64,000 nucleotides of DNA, from assembly GCA_002104535.1 (NCBI GenBank), contig NBOG01000014.1, forward strand, positions 19,974 through 83,973, in the 5' to 3' direction. Source of the stretch: Cognaticolwellia sediminilitoris. Its GTDB lineage: Bacteria > Pseudomonadota > Gammaproteobacteria > Enterobacterales > Alteromonadaceae. Positions 1-9,548 of the stretch are shown piece after piece. The number at the start of each line of letters is the position of its first letter. Position 1 is the stretch's first letter. The notes under the pieces were generated by a model that saw nothing but the letters and a program-made list of their open reading frames with translations, was not told where the DNA came from and did no database searches. The position numbers and the translations under genes are program-made.

Positions 1-1
1 T

Positions 2-607
2 TTTCATAACGAGGACAACTCAGTTGATAGAACTCAAGCATTAATCGATAAAGCCCAAAAGGGTAATGTAGATATTGTCTCGCTAGAAAAGAAAAAAATC
101 AAAGGCGCTATCCGAACTGACTTTATACTATCTGCTGAAATTGTTGTTATAGCACTGGGCTCTGTACAAGAAGCCGATTTTCAAACTCAAGTCATGGTTA
201 TTTCAACATTGGCTATTGCGATTACCGTAGGCGTCTATGGGCTAGTTGCGGGGATTGTTAAGTTAGATGACCTTGGGCTTTATCTACTGCGAAAATCTGT
301 GTCTGGCCGTTTCAACAGCTTACAAAGAGCAGTTGGATGTGGCTTATTAATATTCGCGCCATTTTTAATGAAATTATTAACCATTGTTGGCACTATCGCT
401 ATGTTTCTCGTAGGTGGCGGTATTATTGTTCATAGTTTTAACTGGCTTAACCAACAATATCATCATATTGAGTCGTGGGTTGGACAACACCTAGGTACTT
501 TTTCTGAAAGTATTTTATCAATATTGCTCGATGGCATTACCGGTATTATTGCAGGTGGTCTAGTATTGGCTATTGTAAGTGTAATATCTCGGATTAAAAG
601 CAAGTAA
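2..607 (+). CDS. DUF808 (YedI-like) inner membrane protein, 5' end outside window
   Basis: The reading frame is open from the first bases of the window, so only the C-terminal about 200 residues are present. The stretch KKIKGAIRTDFILSAEIVVI, followed by several hydrophobic segments, is the recognisable core of the DUF808/YedI family of multi-pass inner membrane proteins. At least four membrane segments are visible (around GLVAGIVKL, LLIFAPFLMKLL, MFLVGGGIIV and the C-terminal IIAGGLVLAIVSVI). The family's function is not established. An internal ATG at 194 could be mistaken for the start, but family similarity continues upstream of it, so the true start lies left of base 1. The next gene starts 150 bp downstream and is probably a separate unit. 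Confidence 0.85.
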   Translation, partial: FHNEDNSVDRTQALIDKAQKGNVDIVSLEKKKIKGAIRTDFILSAEIVVIALGSVQEADFQTQVMVISTLAIAITVGVYGLVAGIVKLDDLGLYLLRKSVSGRFNSLQRAVGCGLLIFAPFLMKLLTIVGTIAMFLVGGGIIVHSFNWLNQQYHHIESWVGQHLGTFSESILSILLDGITGIIAGGLVLAIVSVISRIKSK

Positions 608-757
608 ATAACCAGTAGCTAGAACTTGTTGTTATTTTATTTTTTATATAGTTATCAGTAGTATAATGTAAAAACAATAAAATATTTCAACTTAGCTATT
701 GTATTTTGATGTCATTGCCCAGAGTATATAATTGAAGACAACAAAAAAGGTAGCAAT

Positions 758-1093
758 ATGAAAATAATCATTTCCGGACACCACGTTGAAATCACTGAAG
801 GCATAAATTTAGCCATTGAAAATAAATTTGCCAAAGTTGCTAAACATTTTCCAAGCCTGATGACACTCGATGTTATCATCACCGTAGAACCCAGCGAACA
901 GAAACTCGAAGTTTCGACCATATATGAAGGAGCCACTGTTTCAGTCCACGCAGCCGAAAAAGAGTTATATGCTGCTATCGCGAGTGCCGCGAGTAAGCTC
1001 GAAGCCGCACTTAAGCATCGAAAAGGTGTTTTATCTGCTAAACAGAAAAAGAAGTTTGAAGTACCACAGTCAGATGCCTTCGCTAGTGGCTAA
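758..1093 (+). CDS. raiA: Ribosome hibernation factor, HPF/RaiA family (short form)
   Basis: This 111-residue protein belongs to the HPF/RaiA (S30AE) family, which binds the 30S decoding centre and silences ribosomes in stationary phase or stress. The N-terminal ISGHHVEITEGINLAIENKF and the central LYAAIASAASKLE match the beta-alpha-beta-beta-beta-alpha fold, with a basic second helix region (KHRKGVLSAKQKKK). The length and short tail place it with the short gammaproteobacterial forms, not the long HPF with a dimerisation domain. HPF and RaiA cannot be separated with confidence by eye. A Shine-Dalgarno-like AAAGGTAG lies just upstream of the ATG, and a strong terminator follows at 1125-1150, so it looks monocistronic. 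Confidence 0.88.
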   Translation: MKIIISGHHVEITEGINLAIENKFAKVAKHFPSLMTLDVIITVEPSEQKLEVSTIYEGATVSVHAAEKELYAAIASAASKLEAALKHRKGVLSAKQKKKFEVPQSDAFASG

Positions 1094-1124
1094 CCCCTAG
1101 CACTAATCGTTAATGTATTCTATC

Positions 1125-1150
1125 AAGGTCGCCACTAGCGACCTTTTTTT
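1125..1150 (+). terminator. Rho-independent terminator after raiA
   Basis: A perfect 8-bp stem (AAGGTCGC, loop CACTA, GCGACCTT) runs straight into seven Ts. It lies 31 bp after the raiA stop codon. Confidence 0.9.
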
Positions 1151-1370
1151 ATAGCTATTATACAAGTCACTTTTTTGGCAATGAACTCACTTTCAACTAC
1201 ATGCCAGCTCATAAATGTCATAATTAAGCTTTGTCTTTAGGCGGTATCTATTTCATCGTAAATTAGATCAATTTATGGCTATTAGCGTAATGTTTACGTA
1301 AAATAGCGAAATTAGCTTTATATGAAGCATTACAGCCATAAAGCGTACATTGATATTCCCAAGGAAACAC

Positions 1371-1661
1371 ATGAAAAAAACATTCGAGTTAACTCACCCT
1401 AAAATTAAAGTCGCTAGAATGGTTGAGTCAGTCAAACACGAAGTTAAAAAATATTTAAAACGTGAGCGCAACAAAACCTTACCTGAAGATGCTGATTACT
1501 GGGATTTCGATTGTAAAATTGGTAAAACAGAGCAAACGGCTGACGTTATTCATGTCGCGGCAATCAATCAGCAAATTGATACACTTGTTGCTGAAGATGT
1601 AACGTCTTTTTACTTAGAAGTTTTAGTTAAACCCGCTGTGCGTACCTTCGAAGAAAAATAA
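1371..1661 (+). CDS. DUF6172 family protein
   Basis: A 96-residue cytoplasmic protein starting MKKTFELTHPKIK, with KYLKRERNKTLPEDADYWDF in the middle. I recognise this as the small conserved DUF6172 family common in marine gammaproteobacteria; its function is unknown. The ATG at 1371 is preferred because AAGGA lies 5 bp upstream; an in-frame TTG at 1350 would add seven residues with no ribosome-binding site. The protein is highly charged and has no membrane segment. It is isolated from its neighbours by about 280 bp on each side. Confidence 0.75.
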   Translation: MKKTFELTHPKIKVARMVESVKHEVKKYLKRERNKTLPEDADYWDFDCKIGKTEQTADVIHVAAINQQIDTLVAEDVTSFYLEVLVKPAVRTFEEK

Positions 1662-1955
1662 CCTTTAGCCGATAGTCAACTGTCGTTTTATTTAGAAGAT
1701 CAATCGGAGGAAATTATTGCTGACTCAGCAAGTATTTGTACCGATTGATGTTTATTTAGCTAAGCCCTTTAGCAAGTTTTAACCTTTAACTTTCCACCTT
1801 ACTATTAACCTTCAATAACGCCTTTACTCTCGTTTATCTTTATAGCGCTATATTTGGGAATATTGCGGCTAGTACAAATAACTTTACTAGCCACAGCACA
1901 ATCATGATTAATTTGTAACGACTAACACCTAAACTGTAGTGTGATAATCGCGAAA

Positions 1956-3095
1956 TTAGCCAAAAATATTACGCATTAATGTAATTGCTTGATCAACTGT
2001 TTTTCCGTCTTTAACGCTGTTGACAATAGTGCTGCGCATGTTAAGGATAAAGTCAGGAATATCATCAGCTTCAAATGCTTTATCAACAATTGCTTCGGCT
2101 GACTCTTTACTACGTTTTACTGCCTTTGCAACACCAATCTTAACTTTTTTAGGTTTGTCGCGCATGCGAATATAATTAGAGCTTTCAGCTAAAGAGTTAT
2201 CAGCAAATAGAAACAAATCAATTAATATTGCTCGGTTTCGCCATACCACAAGCTCAGTTTCATCACTTGGCATTTCACTGCGCCACCATGGCGTACTTCT
2301 GATCCCGGCAATCATTTCATGCCAGTAATCATCAAAACTCTGATTGTTAAGCTTTATCAAGCCTAAACCTAACGAAAGGCTATCTACTTTTGAGCTGGTA
2401 AGGGCGATAAACTGATCAGGTCTGCGCATCGCAAGTAAGCGAGTTGCGGCATACAATGGCGCTTTTTCGTTACTCGTATGTAACGCGAATATGGCTTTGT
2501 AAGCTTCAACAAAGCGTTGATACTGCGCAAAGCTTACTTCACCAGTAAAGGGAATATTATCAAGGGCGTTATCAAAAGCTTGTGGATGAGACTTTACTAA
2601 TTGATGAAAGGTTTTGGCGCCACGCGTTCCAGCAAACCATTCAACATCAAAATCATAAACGCTAATATCATGTTGAGCAGTATGTTTACCTGCATAAGCA
2701 AGTCGATCTTCTTCAATCATTTCCGCTAGTTTAGTGTTGCGTATGTTAGCGATATAATCTAATAGTCTTAATCTTTCTGGTAGGGCCTGTAAGCTTGCGT
2801 TTTCTTGCATAAAGCTGCTAAATATTGGCAAAGGAACAACACGGGCTAGTTTTAATTGGCAGGCGCTAACACCATTAGATAACGCCTCTTGTAGCTTTTT
2901 TAACGGCTTTTCTTGTGAGGGCTCTAATAAGTCACGATTCACTTCGTGCAAACAAATACGATATAACTCTTTGCACCAATCTAGAAAATTCTCAGGGTGA
3001 TTATCTACTTTTACCGCCATTAAATTAAGGCTTATATCTGCAACAAACGTTAAGGCATTTTGGTAAATAGTTTGTTCGATTGAGCTAAGTGACAT
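1956..3095 (-). CDS. Conserved hypothetical protein, about 380 residues
   Basis: I do not recognise this family well enough to name a function. The product is soluble, without signal peptide or membrane segment, rich in aromatic and charged residues (DVEWFAGTRGAKTFHQLVKS, RPDQFIALTSSKVDSLSLGL), and ends in a helical, lysine-rich tail. The start is uncertain. In-frame ATGs lie at 3095, 3125 and 3170 on this strand and none has a convincing Shine-Dalgarno. I chose 3095 (MSLSSIEQT) because the residues upstream look like translated AT-rich leader. It stands alone between two unrelated plus-strand genes. Confidence 0.65.
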   Translation of the reverse strand: MSLSSIEQTIYQNALTFVADISLNLMAVKVDNHPENFLDWCKELYRICLHEVNRDLLEPSQEKPLKKLQEALSNGVSACQLKLARVVPLPIFSSFMQENASLQALPERLRLLDYIANIRNTKLAEMIEEDRLAYAGKHTAQHDISVYDFDVEWFAGTRGAKTFHQLVKSHPQAFDNALDNIPFTGEVSFAQYQRFVEAYKAIFALHTSNEKAPLYAATRLLAMRRPDQFIALTSSKVDSLSLGLGLIKLNNQSFDDYWHEMIAGIRSTPWWRSEMPSDETELVVWRNRAILIDLFLFADNSLAESSNYIRMRDKPKKVKIGVAKAVKRSKESAEAIVDKAFEADDIPDFILNMRSTIVNSVKDGKTVDQAITLMRNIFG

Positions 3096-3170
3096 GGCAT
3101 TGGGTGAAGTAAGTAATTTTCTCATGAAACAGGAATTTCCGACGGTAAAAATATAAAAATAGGGCGGCAT

Positions 3171-3477
3171 AATACGTGGAAAATAGTCTAACGCAAGCGA
3201 TAAAGCGTAATTTTACAGAGAATATCTGCGTTGATGAATTAAGCAACAAAATGTGTTGATAGGATCAGCAAAACACTCAGTTATTTGACATTAATGCGTT
3301 TACTGAAAATATTGCCCAACATAGTTTTAGGCAATAAAAGCGCAATAAAAGCACAATAAAACTTTGCTACTTGCACTTTTAAATAATACTAAGTAACCTT
3401 TCTGGTCTGACCATGATTCTACTTTGCTGAACGCTTAGTTGAACGAAACATATATCACCGTTTGGGAATAAGTAAAT
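3171..3477. other. Intergenic region between divergent genes
   Basis: About 300 bp between the minus-strand hypothetical gene and the plus-strand hydrolase. It is AT-rich and must hold both promoters. I see no clear hairpin, repeat or small gene in it. Confidence 0.5.
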
Positions 3478-4365
3478 ATGCAGCAAAGGTCAATTTATAT
3501 TGATGATGGTGAGCATCAATTACACCTGCGTCACATTTGGAAACAAGACGGTGGTGTACCTATTTTTATGTTACATGGCTCGATTGAAAACGGACTTATT
3601 TTTTACACTGAAAAAGGCAAAGGTTTAGCTTGTTTCCTTGCAGAGCATGGTTTTGATGTATATGTCGGAGATTTACGTGGGCGAGGTAAGAGTAAACCTG
3701 CTATTGATAACACTTCAACACATGGGCAATTTGACGCGATCACTCGTGATATCCCCTTATTCTTAGAAAAAATTCAATCGTTAAATTCACAGAATATTCA
3801 CCTGATTGCCCATTCGTGGGGAGGTGTTCTGTTAACTAGCTTTATCGCGCGTTACCCACAATGGCTTGATAAAATACACAGCAAAACATGTTTTGGTACT
3901 AAACGTGTGGTTAAAGTGAAAACTTTTGAAGCTATGTTTAAATTAGGTTTGGTATGGCGACACGTTGCGCCAATTATAGCTAAAAAGCAGGGCTATTTAG
4001 ATGCAAAAAACTTACGTTTTGGCTCTGATAGTGAAACAAAGCAATCGTTAACTGAAAGCTTGGCTTGGGTTAGACCGGGTAAGTGGCACGATCACATTGA
4101 CGGTTTTGATTACTACAGTGCAGCTCAAAAGGTAACATGGCCACCAACTTGGCACTTTACCGGTATTAAAGATCACGCCTTAGGGCACCCTCGTGATGTG
4201 CAATTGTTTATCGATGAATGTGGTAATAGCCAAGCTAAACTCACCGTTTTATCAAAAAAAGCCGGAAATCTTGTCGACTACGATCATATTAATATCTTAA
4301 CTCACCCTAAAGCGGTAATAGATCATTTCCCACAGTTAGCGATTTGGTTGAAAGGAAATAGTTGA
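3478..4365 (+). CDS. Alpha/beta-fold hydrolase
   Basis: A 295-residue serine hydrolase of the alpha/beta fold. The order of elements is clear: an oxyanion-type HGSIENG near residue 35, the GDLRGRGKS strand-turn near 65, the nucleophile elbow AHSWGG around residue 110, and a late catalytic histidine in YDHINILTH near residue 265. It has no signal peptide, so it acts in the cytoplasm. The substrate cannot be told; esterase, lipase or lactonase are all possible. It stands as a single gene; the next gene, 157 bp on, has its own ribosome-binding site. Confidence 0.8.
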   Translation: MQQRSIYIDDGEHQLHLRHIWKQDGGVPIFMLHGSIENGLIFYTEKGKGLACFLAEHGFDVYVGDLRGRGKSKPAIDNTSTHGQFDAITRDIPLFLEKIQSLNSQNIHLIAHSWGGVLLTSFIARYPQWLDKIHSKTCFGTKRVVKVKTFEAMFKLGLVWRHVAPIIAKKQGYLDAKNLRFGSDSETKQSLTESLAWVRPGKWHDHIDGFDYYSAAQKVTWPPTWHFTGIKDHALGHPRDVQLFIDECGNSQAKLTVLSKKAGNLVDYDHINILTHPKAVIDHFPQLAIWLKGNS

Positions 4366-4522
4366 TTTTCGCTTACGATTCTTAATATAAATTAAGATAT
4401 TAAAACCTTGAATTATAAGTATACTTGCCTCAGTTAGTTCCATTTTTGACGGTATTGGTATCGCCGGTCTATGAAAACATAACGTTACTATTCAGACAGA
4501 TTATAAATATTTTGGAGAACAC

Positions 4523-4909
4523 TTGGCACTTAAAATTGATCACTTAACTATTTTAGTTAAGTCGATGGCAACAAGCATGGCCTATTACAATAGCTTATTA
4601 ACAATTATTGGTTTTACCAAAGTGAAAGATCATATCTGGACCGATAATGAGGGTTTTTATCTGCAGTTTAATGAAGCAAAAGAGGGCACAAATGATTACC
4701 AACGTTTTGGTGCTGGTATGAATCATGTCGGCTTTGCTGCACCTTCGGTTGAGTTTGTTGAAAATGTACAAACAAAAATGCGAACTGCTGGCTTTGATGT
4801 AGCTGAAATTCAAAGCTTTGGTGGTGTTAGGGCCTTATTTATGAAAGACCCTGATGGTATTCGTTTTGAGGTTACTTATTACCCACCTGGTGTTGAGCCT
4901 GTTGGTTAA
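4523..4909 (+). CDS. VOC family (glyoxalase/bleomycin-resistance fold) protein
   Basis: A 128-residue single-module VOC protein. It shows KIDHLTILVKSM at the N terminus, GMNHVGFAAPS at the start of the second beta-alpha-beta-beta-beta unit, and the C-terminal FMKDPDGIRFEVTYYPPG signature. Histidines in DHLT and NHVGF and the glutamate in RFEV are the usual metal-ligand positions. The substrate is unknown, and glyoxalase I activity should not be assumed. The start is a TTG, chosen because TTTGGAG ends 5 bp upstream and no in-frame ATG fits the first strand. Confidence 0.82.
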   Translation: MALKIDHLTILVKSMATSMAYYNSLLTIIGFTKVKDHIWTDNEGFYLQFNEAKEGTNDYQRFGAGMNHVGFAAPSVEFVENVQTKMRTAGFDVAEIQSFGGVRALFMKDPDGIRFEVTYYPPGVEPVG

Positions 4910-4944
4910 CAGCTTGCTTCAATATTGACTTGATTAAATACCAC

Positions 4945-6321
4945 TTACTGATCTTCCTCATTAGTTTCCATTGCTTCAATATTAATAATGGTTGAACGGT
5001 TAATTGTGATCTTAAAACGTTGTATTTTTTGATGGAGCTTTTTATCTGTTTGCATTAACACAACATTGATTTGATAACGTCGTTCAACAGCTTGTTTAGT
5101 AACTTTAGTGCCGTCAAGTGAGTATAACCGTCCCTCACCTTTTTTTAAGAAACGGTTAAATGGCGTCAAATTGAAATAAACTACTTGTTGGATTTCATCA
5201 TAGCCGGGCATAAAGCTCTTAGCGTTTACTTTAGTATCACTTCGAAAATGCAGTAACCTAGCGGCTTGTTTATTCTGATGTCGGCGAGTTTGAAACAGTT
5301 TATCGACTTGTTTGGGTAAGTCTTTATCACGTATGTATTCAAGCCAAAGTGTTTGAGTAGCAATGATGGTTTTATTAAAGCTATTGGAGTAAATATTTTT
5401 CCACTTTGGTAAACCACGTTGAATACTGCGCCAAATAACTCGAGTAATATCGTCTTTAAATACTTCTCTTAAGCCATAAATAACGCCAAGCATAGCCACT
5501 AAGGCAATGGTAACTTCAGTAAAATTATCACGTGCATTTAAAACAAACCCCATAACTAATGCCATGATAAAGGTAGTCACTGTGCCACTAACAACGCGTT
5601 TTAAATTACGGTTGAGACTTTTTACTTCTTTTTGCAATACCACGCCATATTCAATTAAACGTTGCAGTAAACGCATTTTGTTAGTTATGCGGTTAGGGTC
5701 ATCAAGGGTAATTTGTGAGTTATAATTGTTGTTTTCTCGGTATTCGCTTTCACTACGGCATAAGGCAAACAAAAAGTTTCTTTCAGTACTAAAGTCACTA
5801 CTTTTAGGTCCTCGGGACAATAGCTTTAAAAAAGACTGCTCTACTTGCCAGCTTAAGTAGTTATCAGCATTTTCAAAAAAAGGTTTTAGTTTATGATCTG
5901 ACGGTGTATATCTTCTAAGCTTTTTTAATAGTCCAGAGATTTGTTCCGCTAAAACAATAGCCTGAGGGTAAAACTCTTCGCTGTCTTTAAGTTTTATGGT
6001 CTGTTTTGTATCGGTATCAAGTGCGATTAGAATTTGATAAGAAAATAAATTTAGATTGAGCCTATAATCACTTTGTTCACCTTTTTTTTGACTGATAAAG
6101 CGACTTCGAACCAAGGGTAAGTGTAGTTGAGGTGATAAATATGCACTCTCACATTCAATACTGCTGTGAAAATATTGCTCTTCAGATAACGTTTTAGGGC
6201 TGATACCCATTTCGATAGGTAAGGAGAAATATAAGTCGAGTCTTTGAAAGTCAGAAGGCAGCAGCCGATAACTCACTTTCAAAGAAAGATTTTCGTCTTG
6301 GGTTAGTTTTGCATTATTCAC
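4945..6321 (-). CDS. Conserved hypothetical membrane-associated protein
   Basis: A 458-residue protein of unknown function. Residues roughly 240-290 form a hairpin of two membrane segments (VTTFIMALVMGFVLN and VTIALVAMLGVIYGL). These separate a large N-terminal soluble part, rich in beta strands, from a basic C-terminal part ending in an acidic tail. The arrangement suggests an inner-membrane protein with both large domains on the same side. The GTG start is preceded by AAGGAG at a rather long spacing. I found no catalytic motif. It runs convergently towards the VOC gene with 35 bp between the stops. Confidence 0.65.
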   Translation of the reverse strand: MNNAKLTQDENLSLKVSYRLLPSDFQRLDLYFSLPIEMGISPKTLSEEQYFHSSIECESAYLSPQLHLPLVRSRFISQKKGEQSDYRLNLNLFSYQILIALDTDTKQTIKLKDSEEFYPQAIVLAEQISGLLKKLRRYTPSDHKLKPFFENADNYLSWQVEQSFLKLLSRGPKSSDFSTERNFLFALCRSESEYRENNNYNSQITLDDPNRITNKMRLLQRLIEYGVVLQKEVKSLNRNLKRVVSGTVTTFIMALVMGFVLNARDNFTEVTIALVAMLGVIYGLREVFKDDITRVIWRSIQRGLPKWKNIYSNSFNKTIIATQTLWLEYIRDKDLPKQVDKLFQTRRHQNKQAARLLHFRSDTKVNAKSFMPGYDEIQQVVYFNLTPFNRFLKKGEGRLYSLDGTKVTKQAVERRYQINVVLMQTDKKLHQKIQRFKITINRSTIINIEAMETNEEDQ

Positions 6322-6600
6322 TAAATCTTCTGCTCCTTGTCAGTGTTATTATCAAGCCTATTTAGGGTAAGTTAGCCTTATGTATGAGATCATTATCAGC
6401 AGAAAGTGCTTTAAAGAACGTTATTATACGTTATTTGGGCAATAAAATTTAATTTTAATCCCTGCTAGTTTTAGTAAAGTGATGATAAATTGGCAGTTAA
6501 TATCATATGATGAAAACGTATCCTTGTGCGAATAAAACTTCACACGGATATAAAGATTTATTAGTCACTTTAAAACCAAAAAGAAGAATATTGAAAATAA

Positions 6601-6942
6601 ATGCGTAAATCAGATAAAAAAATAGAAAATCAAATTATAAAAACTCTAACACAAGTGTGCGAATCAGCACTTGAAGACATTGCGGGGTTTGAATGGTTAA
6701 CACATACCGTCAATTTTGAGCAATTTCCTGATAGTTTAAAAATCACCTGTATTTTCAATAATAATAAGGATTTAGCTTGTTACTTAAATTCAACTAACAG
6801 TATAGATTTAAAAAAGGTGATAGAAGATAGCTTGCAAGAAATTGGTATAAAAATTAAAAACGCCAATAAACAGATCATATTAGACAGCGAAGAAAACTGT
6901 ACCTTACAACATGCAGGAAATTGGCGTCAAAGGTTGTCTTAA
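6601..6942 (+). CDS. Small conserved protein sometimes labelled Fis family
   Basis: A 113-residue cytoplasmic protein beginning MRKSDKKIENQIIKTLTQVC. Related proteins in Shewanella and Pseudoalteromonas are often labelled Fis family transcriptional regulator, but I see no C-terminal Fis-type helix-turn-helix here. The sequence looks like a small alpha/beta protein (ALEDIAGFEWLTHTVNFEQF, then SLKITCIFNN). I therefore treat it as hypothetical. It converges on the argO gene with only 26 bp between stops and no obvious terminator hairpin. Confidence 0.65.
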   Translation: MRKSDKKIENQIIKTLTQVCESALEDIAGFEWLTHTVNFEQFPDSLKITCIFNNNKDLACYLNSTNSIDLKKVIEDSLQEIGIKIKNANKQIILDSEENCTLQHAGNWRQRLS

Positions 6943-6968
6943 TCGAGTTAACAACCACATCAGGAAAT

Positions 6969-7580
6969 TTATAAGCTGTTAAATAGTGACAAAGCTATCG
7001 CGCACATAATAATGCCAACCACTATATCAATTATTCTTTTTACCTTAGGTTGAGCCAACCAGGGCGACATTTTCGCTGCTGCAGCGGCTAAACTATAAAA
7101 CCAAATAATTGAAGCTAACATAGTGCCAATGGCAAAAGCGACTTTATCGTCACCATCAAACTGCCCGCCAACACTGCCTAATATCACAACAGTATCGAGA
7201 TAAACGTGAGGGTTTAAGAGGGTAATAGCTAACGTTGTTGCAATAACAAGCCAAGGCTTTTTCTTAATTGTGCTTAAGCTTTGCTCTTCCTGATAATTAT
7301 TCAGCCAAGCTTGGCGAAAAGATAAGCTGGCGTAGCCACATAAAAAACAAATTCCTCCCCATGAAATTACAGTAAGCAGAGAAGGTGAAGAAGCAATAAG
7401 TTTAGCGCCTCCAAATACTCCTAATGCAATCAATATAACATCACATAACATACAAACCGTAGCGGCTAAAAAATGATGATTGCGTTTAATACCATGATTT
7501 AGCACATGAGAGTTTTGTGCGCCAAGGGGGATTATCATGCTTGCGCCGATAAATAAGCCTTGTAATAGCGGAAATATCAT
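6969..7580 (-). CDS. argO: LysE/ArgO-type amino acid exporter
   Basis: A 203-residue multi-pass membrane protein of the LysE superfamily. It is close to ArgO, which exports arginine (and canavanine) across the inner membrane. Diagnostic features are the N-terminal GLFIGASMIIPLGAQNSHVL, the hydrophobic helix with CDVILIALGVFGG, and LLNPHVYLDTVVILGSVGGQ in the second half. Length matches ArgO. It is divergently paired with argP, whose product activates argO in Escherichia coli; this conserved context supports both assignments. Its promoter lies in the 153-bp intergenic region 7581-7733. Confidence 0.9.
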   Translation of the reverse strand: MIFPLLQGLFIGASMIIPLGAQNSHVLNHGIKRNHHFLAATVCMLCDVILIALGVFGGAKLIASSPSLLTVISWGGICFLCGYASLSFRQAWLNNYQEEQSLSTIKKKPWLVIATTLAITLLNPHVYLDTVVILGSVGGQFDGDDKVAFAIGTMLASIIWFYSLAAAAAKMSPWLAQPKVKRIIDIVVGIIMCAIALSLFNSL

Positions 7581-7733
7581 ACTTATCTGACCTTTAATTT
7601 GTGTGTAAGCGTTTTGATTTAGCTAATGTAATGTATAGTGAGATATAAATATAATTAATGTTTTTCATCATTGATAAGTTTTGCTAATGTACTTAGGGTG
7701 GTTCATTCATCCTTAATTGTCGGAGTATCGAGT
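7581..7733. promoter_or_regulatory. argO-argP divergent control region
   Basis: AT-rich 153-bp region between argO and argP, containing a very AT-rich run near 7640-7660 (AGATATAAATATAATTAAT). LysR-type regulators of this family bind AT-rich T-N11-A sites in this position. Control by ArgP is inferred from the conserved gene pair; I cannot mark an exact operator. Confidence 0.55.
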
Positions 7734-8627
7734 TTGCTAGATTATAAATTATTACACGCACTGAGTGTCGTGGTAGATGAGCAAAACTTTGATAAAGCCG
7801 CTTCGGTATTAGCCATTACGCAATCAGCTGTATCCCAACGCATTAAAAGCTTAGAGCAAGCTATTGGACAACCTGTTTTGATCAGGGCGCATCCATTAGT
7901 GGCCACCGTTATTGGTAAAAAATTATTGGCACATTATCAACAGGTAAAATTACTTGAGCAAGATATCATGCCCGATATTTCCGCAGATAATCAACGTGAA
8001 ACCATTACCGCCAGTATCGCTACTAATGCTGATAGTTTAGCAACGTGGTTGATAGCGGCTATTGGCGACGTTAGTCATCAATATAATGTTGCAGTAAACT
8101 TCAGGCTTGCTGATGAAAATAGAACTATAAATTATTTAAAAGATGGTGAAGTGTTTGGCGCCATTAGTACTTCAGAGCACGCTTTACCGGGTTGTACATT
8201 AGATAAATTAGGAGATATGCATTATTTACTTGTGGCTTCACCAAGCTTTGTTGCTCAATATTTTCCGAAAGGTATTAATAAACAATCCTTAACTCGCGCC
8301 CCAGCTGTTGCTTACGATCAAAAAGATGATATGCACACGCAATACGTCAAAAATACTTTTGGTTTAGCGGCGGGAACATATCCCTGTCATACTGTACGCT
8401 CATCGGAAGCATTTGTCGGCTTTGCAAAACAAGGTTTAGCGTATTGTTTGATCCCGAAACTGCAAATTCAGGCAGAATTGTCTTCAGGAAAACTAATTGA
8501 CTTAATGCCCCAAAATACCATTGTAAGAACATTATACTGGCATCATTGGGTATTATTAAAAGGCGTATTTAAGCAGCTTTCAATGGCAATAATCCAACGC
8601 GCGCAATACGCACTAAAAAATCAATAA
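7734..8627 (+). CDS. argP: LysR-type regulator ArgP
   Basis: Taking the TTG at 7734, preceded by GGAG 8 bp upstream, the protein is 297 residues, exactly the length of E. coli ArgP, and starts MLDYKLLHALSVVVDE. The N-terminal winged helix-turn-helix (DKAASVLAITQSAVSQRIKS) is followed by the periplasmic-binding-protein-like effector domain. That domain contains the ArgP-type stretches NADSLATWLI, LPGCTLDKLGD, YDQKDDMHTQYV and SSEAFVGFAKQGLAYCLIP. ArgP senses lysine and arginine and drives export. A more upstream TTG (7671) would add 21 residues with no family support. Confidence 0.9.
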   Translation: MLDYKLLHALSVVVDEQNFDKAASVLAITQSAVSQRIKSLEQAIGQPVLIRAHPLVATVIGKKLLAHYQQVKLLEQDIMPDISADNQRETITASIATNADSLATWLIAAIGDVSHQYNVAVNFRLADENRTINYLKDGEVFGAISTSEHALPGCTLDKLGDMHYLLVASPSFVAQYFPKGINKQSLTRAPAVAYDQKDDMHTQYVKNTFGLAAGTYPCHTVRSSEAFVGFAKQGLAYCLIPKLQIQAELSSGKLIDLMPQNTIVRTLYWHHWVLLKGVFKQLSMAIIQRAQYALKNQ

Positions 8628-8686
8628 ATGGTTTGAATACCCCAAAGGTATTTCAAGCAATAAAATCAGTAAAATAGGAGTATAAC

Positions 8687-9172
8687 TTGAGCAATCTTAT
8701 CGTCAGATCCGCAACGGCGGATGATGCAGGAATATTATTTAAATTTATTAAAGACCTCGCTATTTATGAAAAAGCAGAAGATGAAGTACTCGCAACAGAA
8801 AAAACCATTAAAGAAACGATATTTGCTGATAACAGCCATGTTTTCGCGTTAATTTGTGAGCTTGATGGTGTCGCAATTAGCTCAGCCATTTACTTTTTCA
8901 ATTATTCAACCTGGTTAGCAAAATCAGGACTTTATCTAGAAGACTTATACGTAATGCCTGAGTATCGTGGTAAAGGTGCAGGCGTAAAGCTTTTAAAAGC
9001 AATGGCCAAAATTGCTGTTGAAAAAGACTGTGCGCGTTTTGAGTGGAGCTGTTTAGATTGGAACACACCGTCAAGAGAGTTTTATGACTCGCTAGGGGCA
9101 GCAGCACAAGAAGAGTGGGTCAGTTATAGAATGACAGGTAAAACGCTTAGTGATTTTGCCGCTGAACTTTAA
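8687..9172 (+). CDS. GNAT N-acetyltransferase, SSAT-like
   Basis: A 161-residue GNAT acetyltransferase. The acetyl-CoA loop is in LEDLYVMPEYRGKGAGVKLL (the R/QxxGxG/A motif) around residues 85-105. The C-terminal FEWSCLDWNTPSREFYDSLG is typical of the diamine/thialysine acetyltransferase branch. The substrate (polyamine or a lysine analogue) is inferred from this resemblance only. The TTG start is supported by ATAGGAG 6 bp upstream. It lies 59 bp after argP on the same strand and might be co-transcribed. Confidence 0.82.
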   Translation: MSNLIVRSATADDAGILFKFIKDLAIYEKAEDEVLATEKTIKETIFADNSHVFALICELDGVAISSAIYFFNYSTWLAKSGLYLEDLYVMPEYRGKGAGVKLLKAMAKIAVEKDCARFEWSCLDWNTPSREFYDSLGAAAQEEWVSYRMTGKTLSDFAAEL

Positions 9173-9548
9173 CCTCTTGAATTTTAGCAGATAAAACTTG
9201 AGTCACTGCTATAAAGATCAGAACTTAAATAAATAGACCGGCAGTAATAGCTCGTTACTGCCGCAAGCCTAATAAATTTAACATCAATAAGATGGTTGAG
9301 GTAAGTAATTGGGATAACTTCAAGCCGCGCTCTTGTGACATAACTGCATGAAAAACATCATGTCTTGCTAGTACGACTTTCAATTATTAAGAATTATCTT
9401 TTTGATAAAATAGAAGCAGAAAGTGATTTAAATTACTCTGTATGGATTGAACTCTGTACAAAGTAGATATTTCATTTGATCTGCTCCTGCATTTTTCAAA
9501 TTTAATTATAGGCTTGAATCGATGAATAATTTGGCATTATCTACCTCC
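9173..9548. other. Intergenic region with one perfect hairpin
   Basis: No gene is visible in this 376-bp stretch. It holds a perfect 9-bp stem at 9239-9263 (CGGCAGTAA, loop TAGCTCG, TTACTGCCG) lying 67 bp after the GNAT stop. There is no T tract, so it could be a weak terminator, an RNA 3'-end structure or a protein-binding dyad. Confidence 0.5.

Noticed and set aside
712..936. Open frame antisense to raiA
   Set aside because: It is the shadow of a well-supported gene and has no start signal or family match.
6601..6942. Fis-type DNA-binding regulator
   Set aside because: No C-terminal helix-turn-helix like that of Fis is visible; the label seems to come from transferred annotation.
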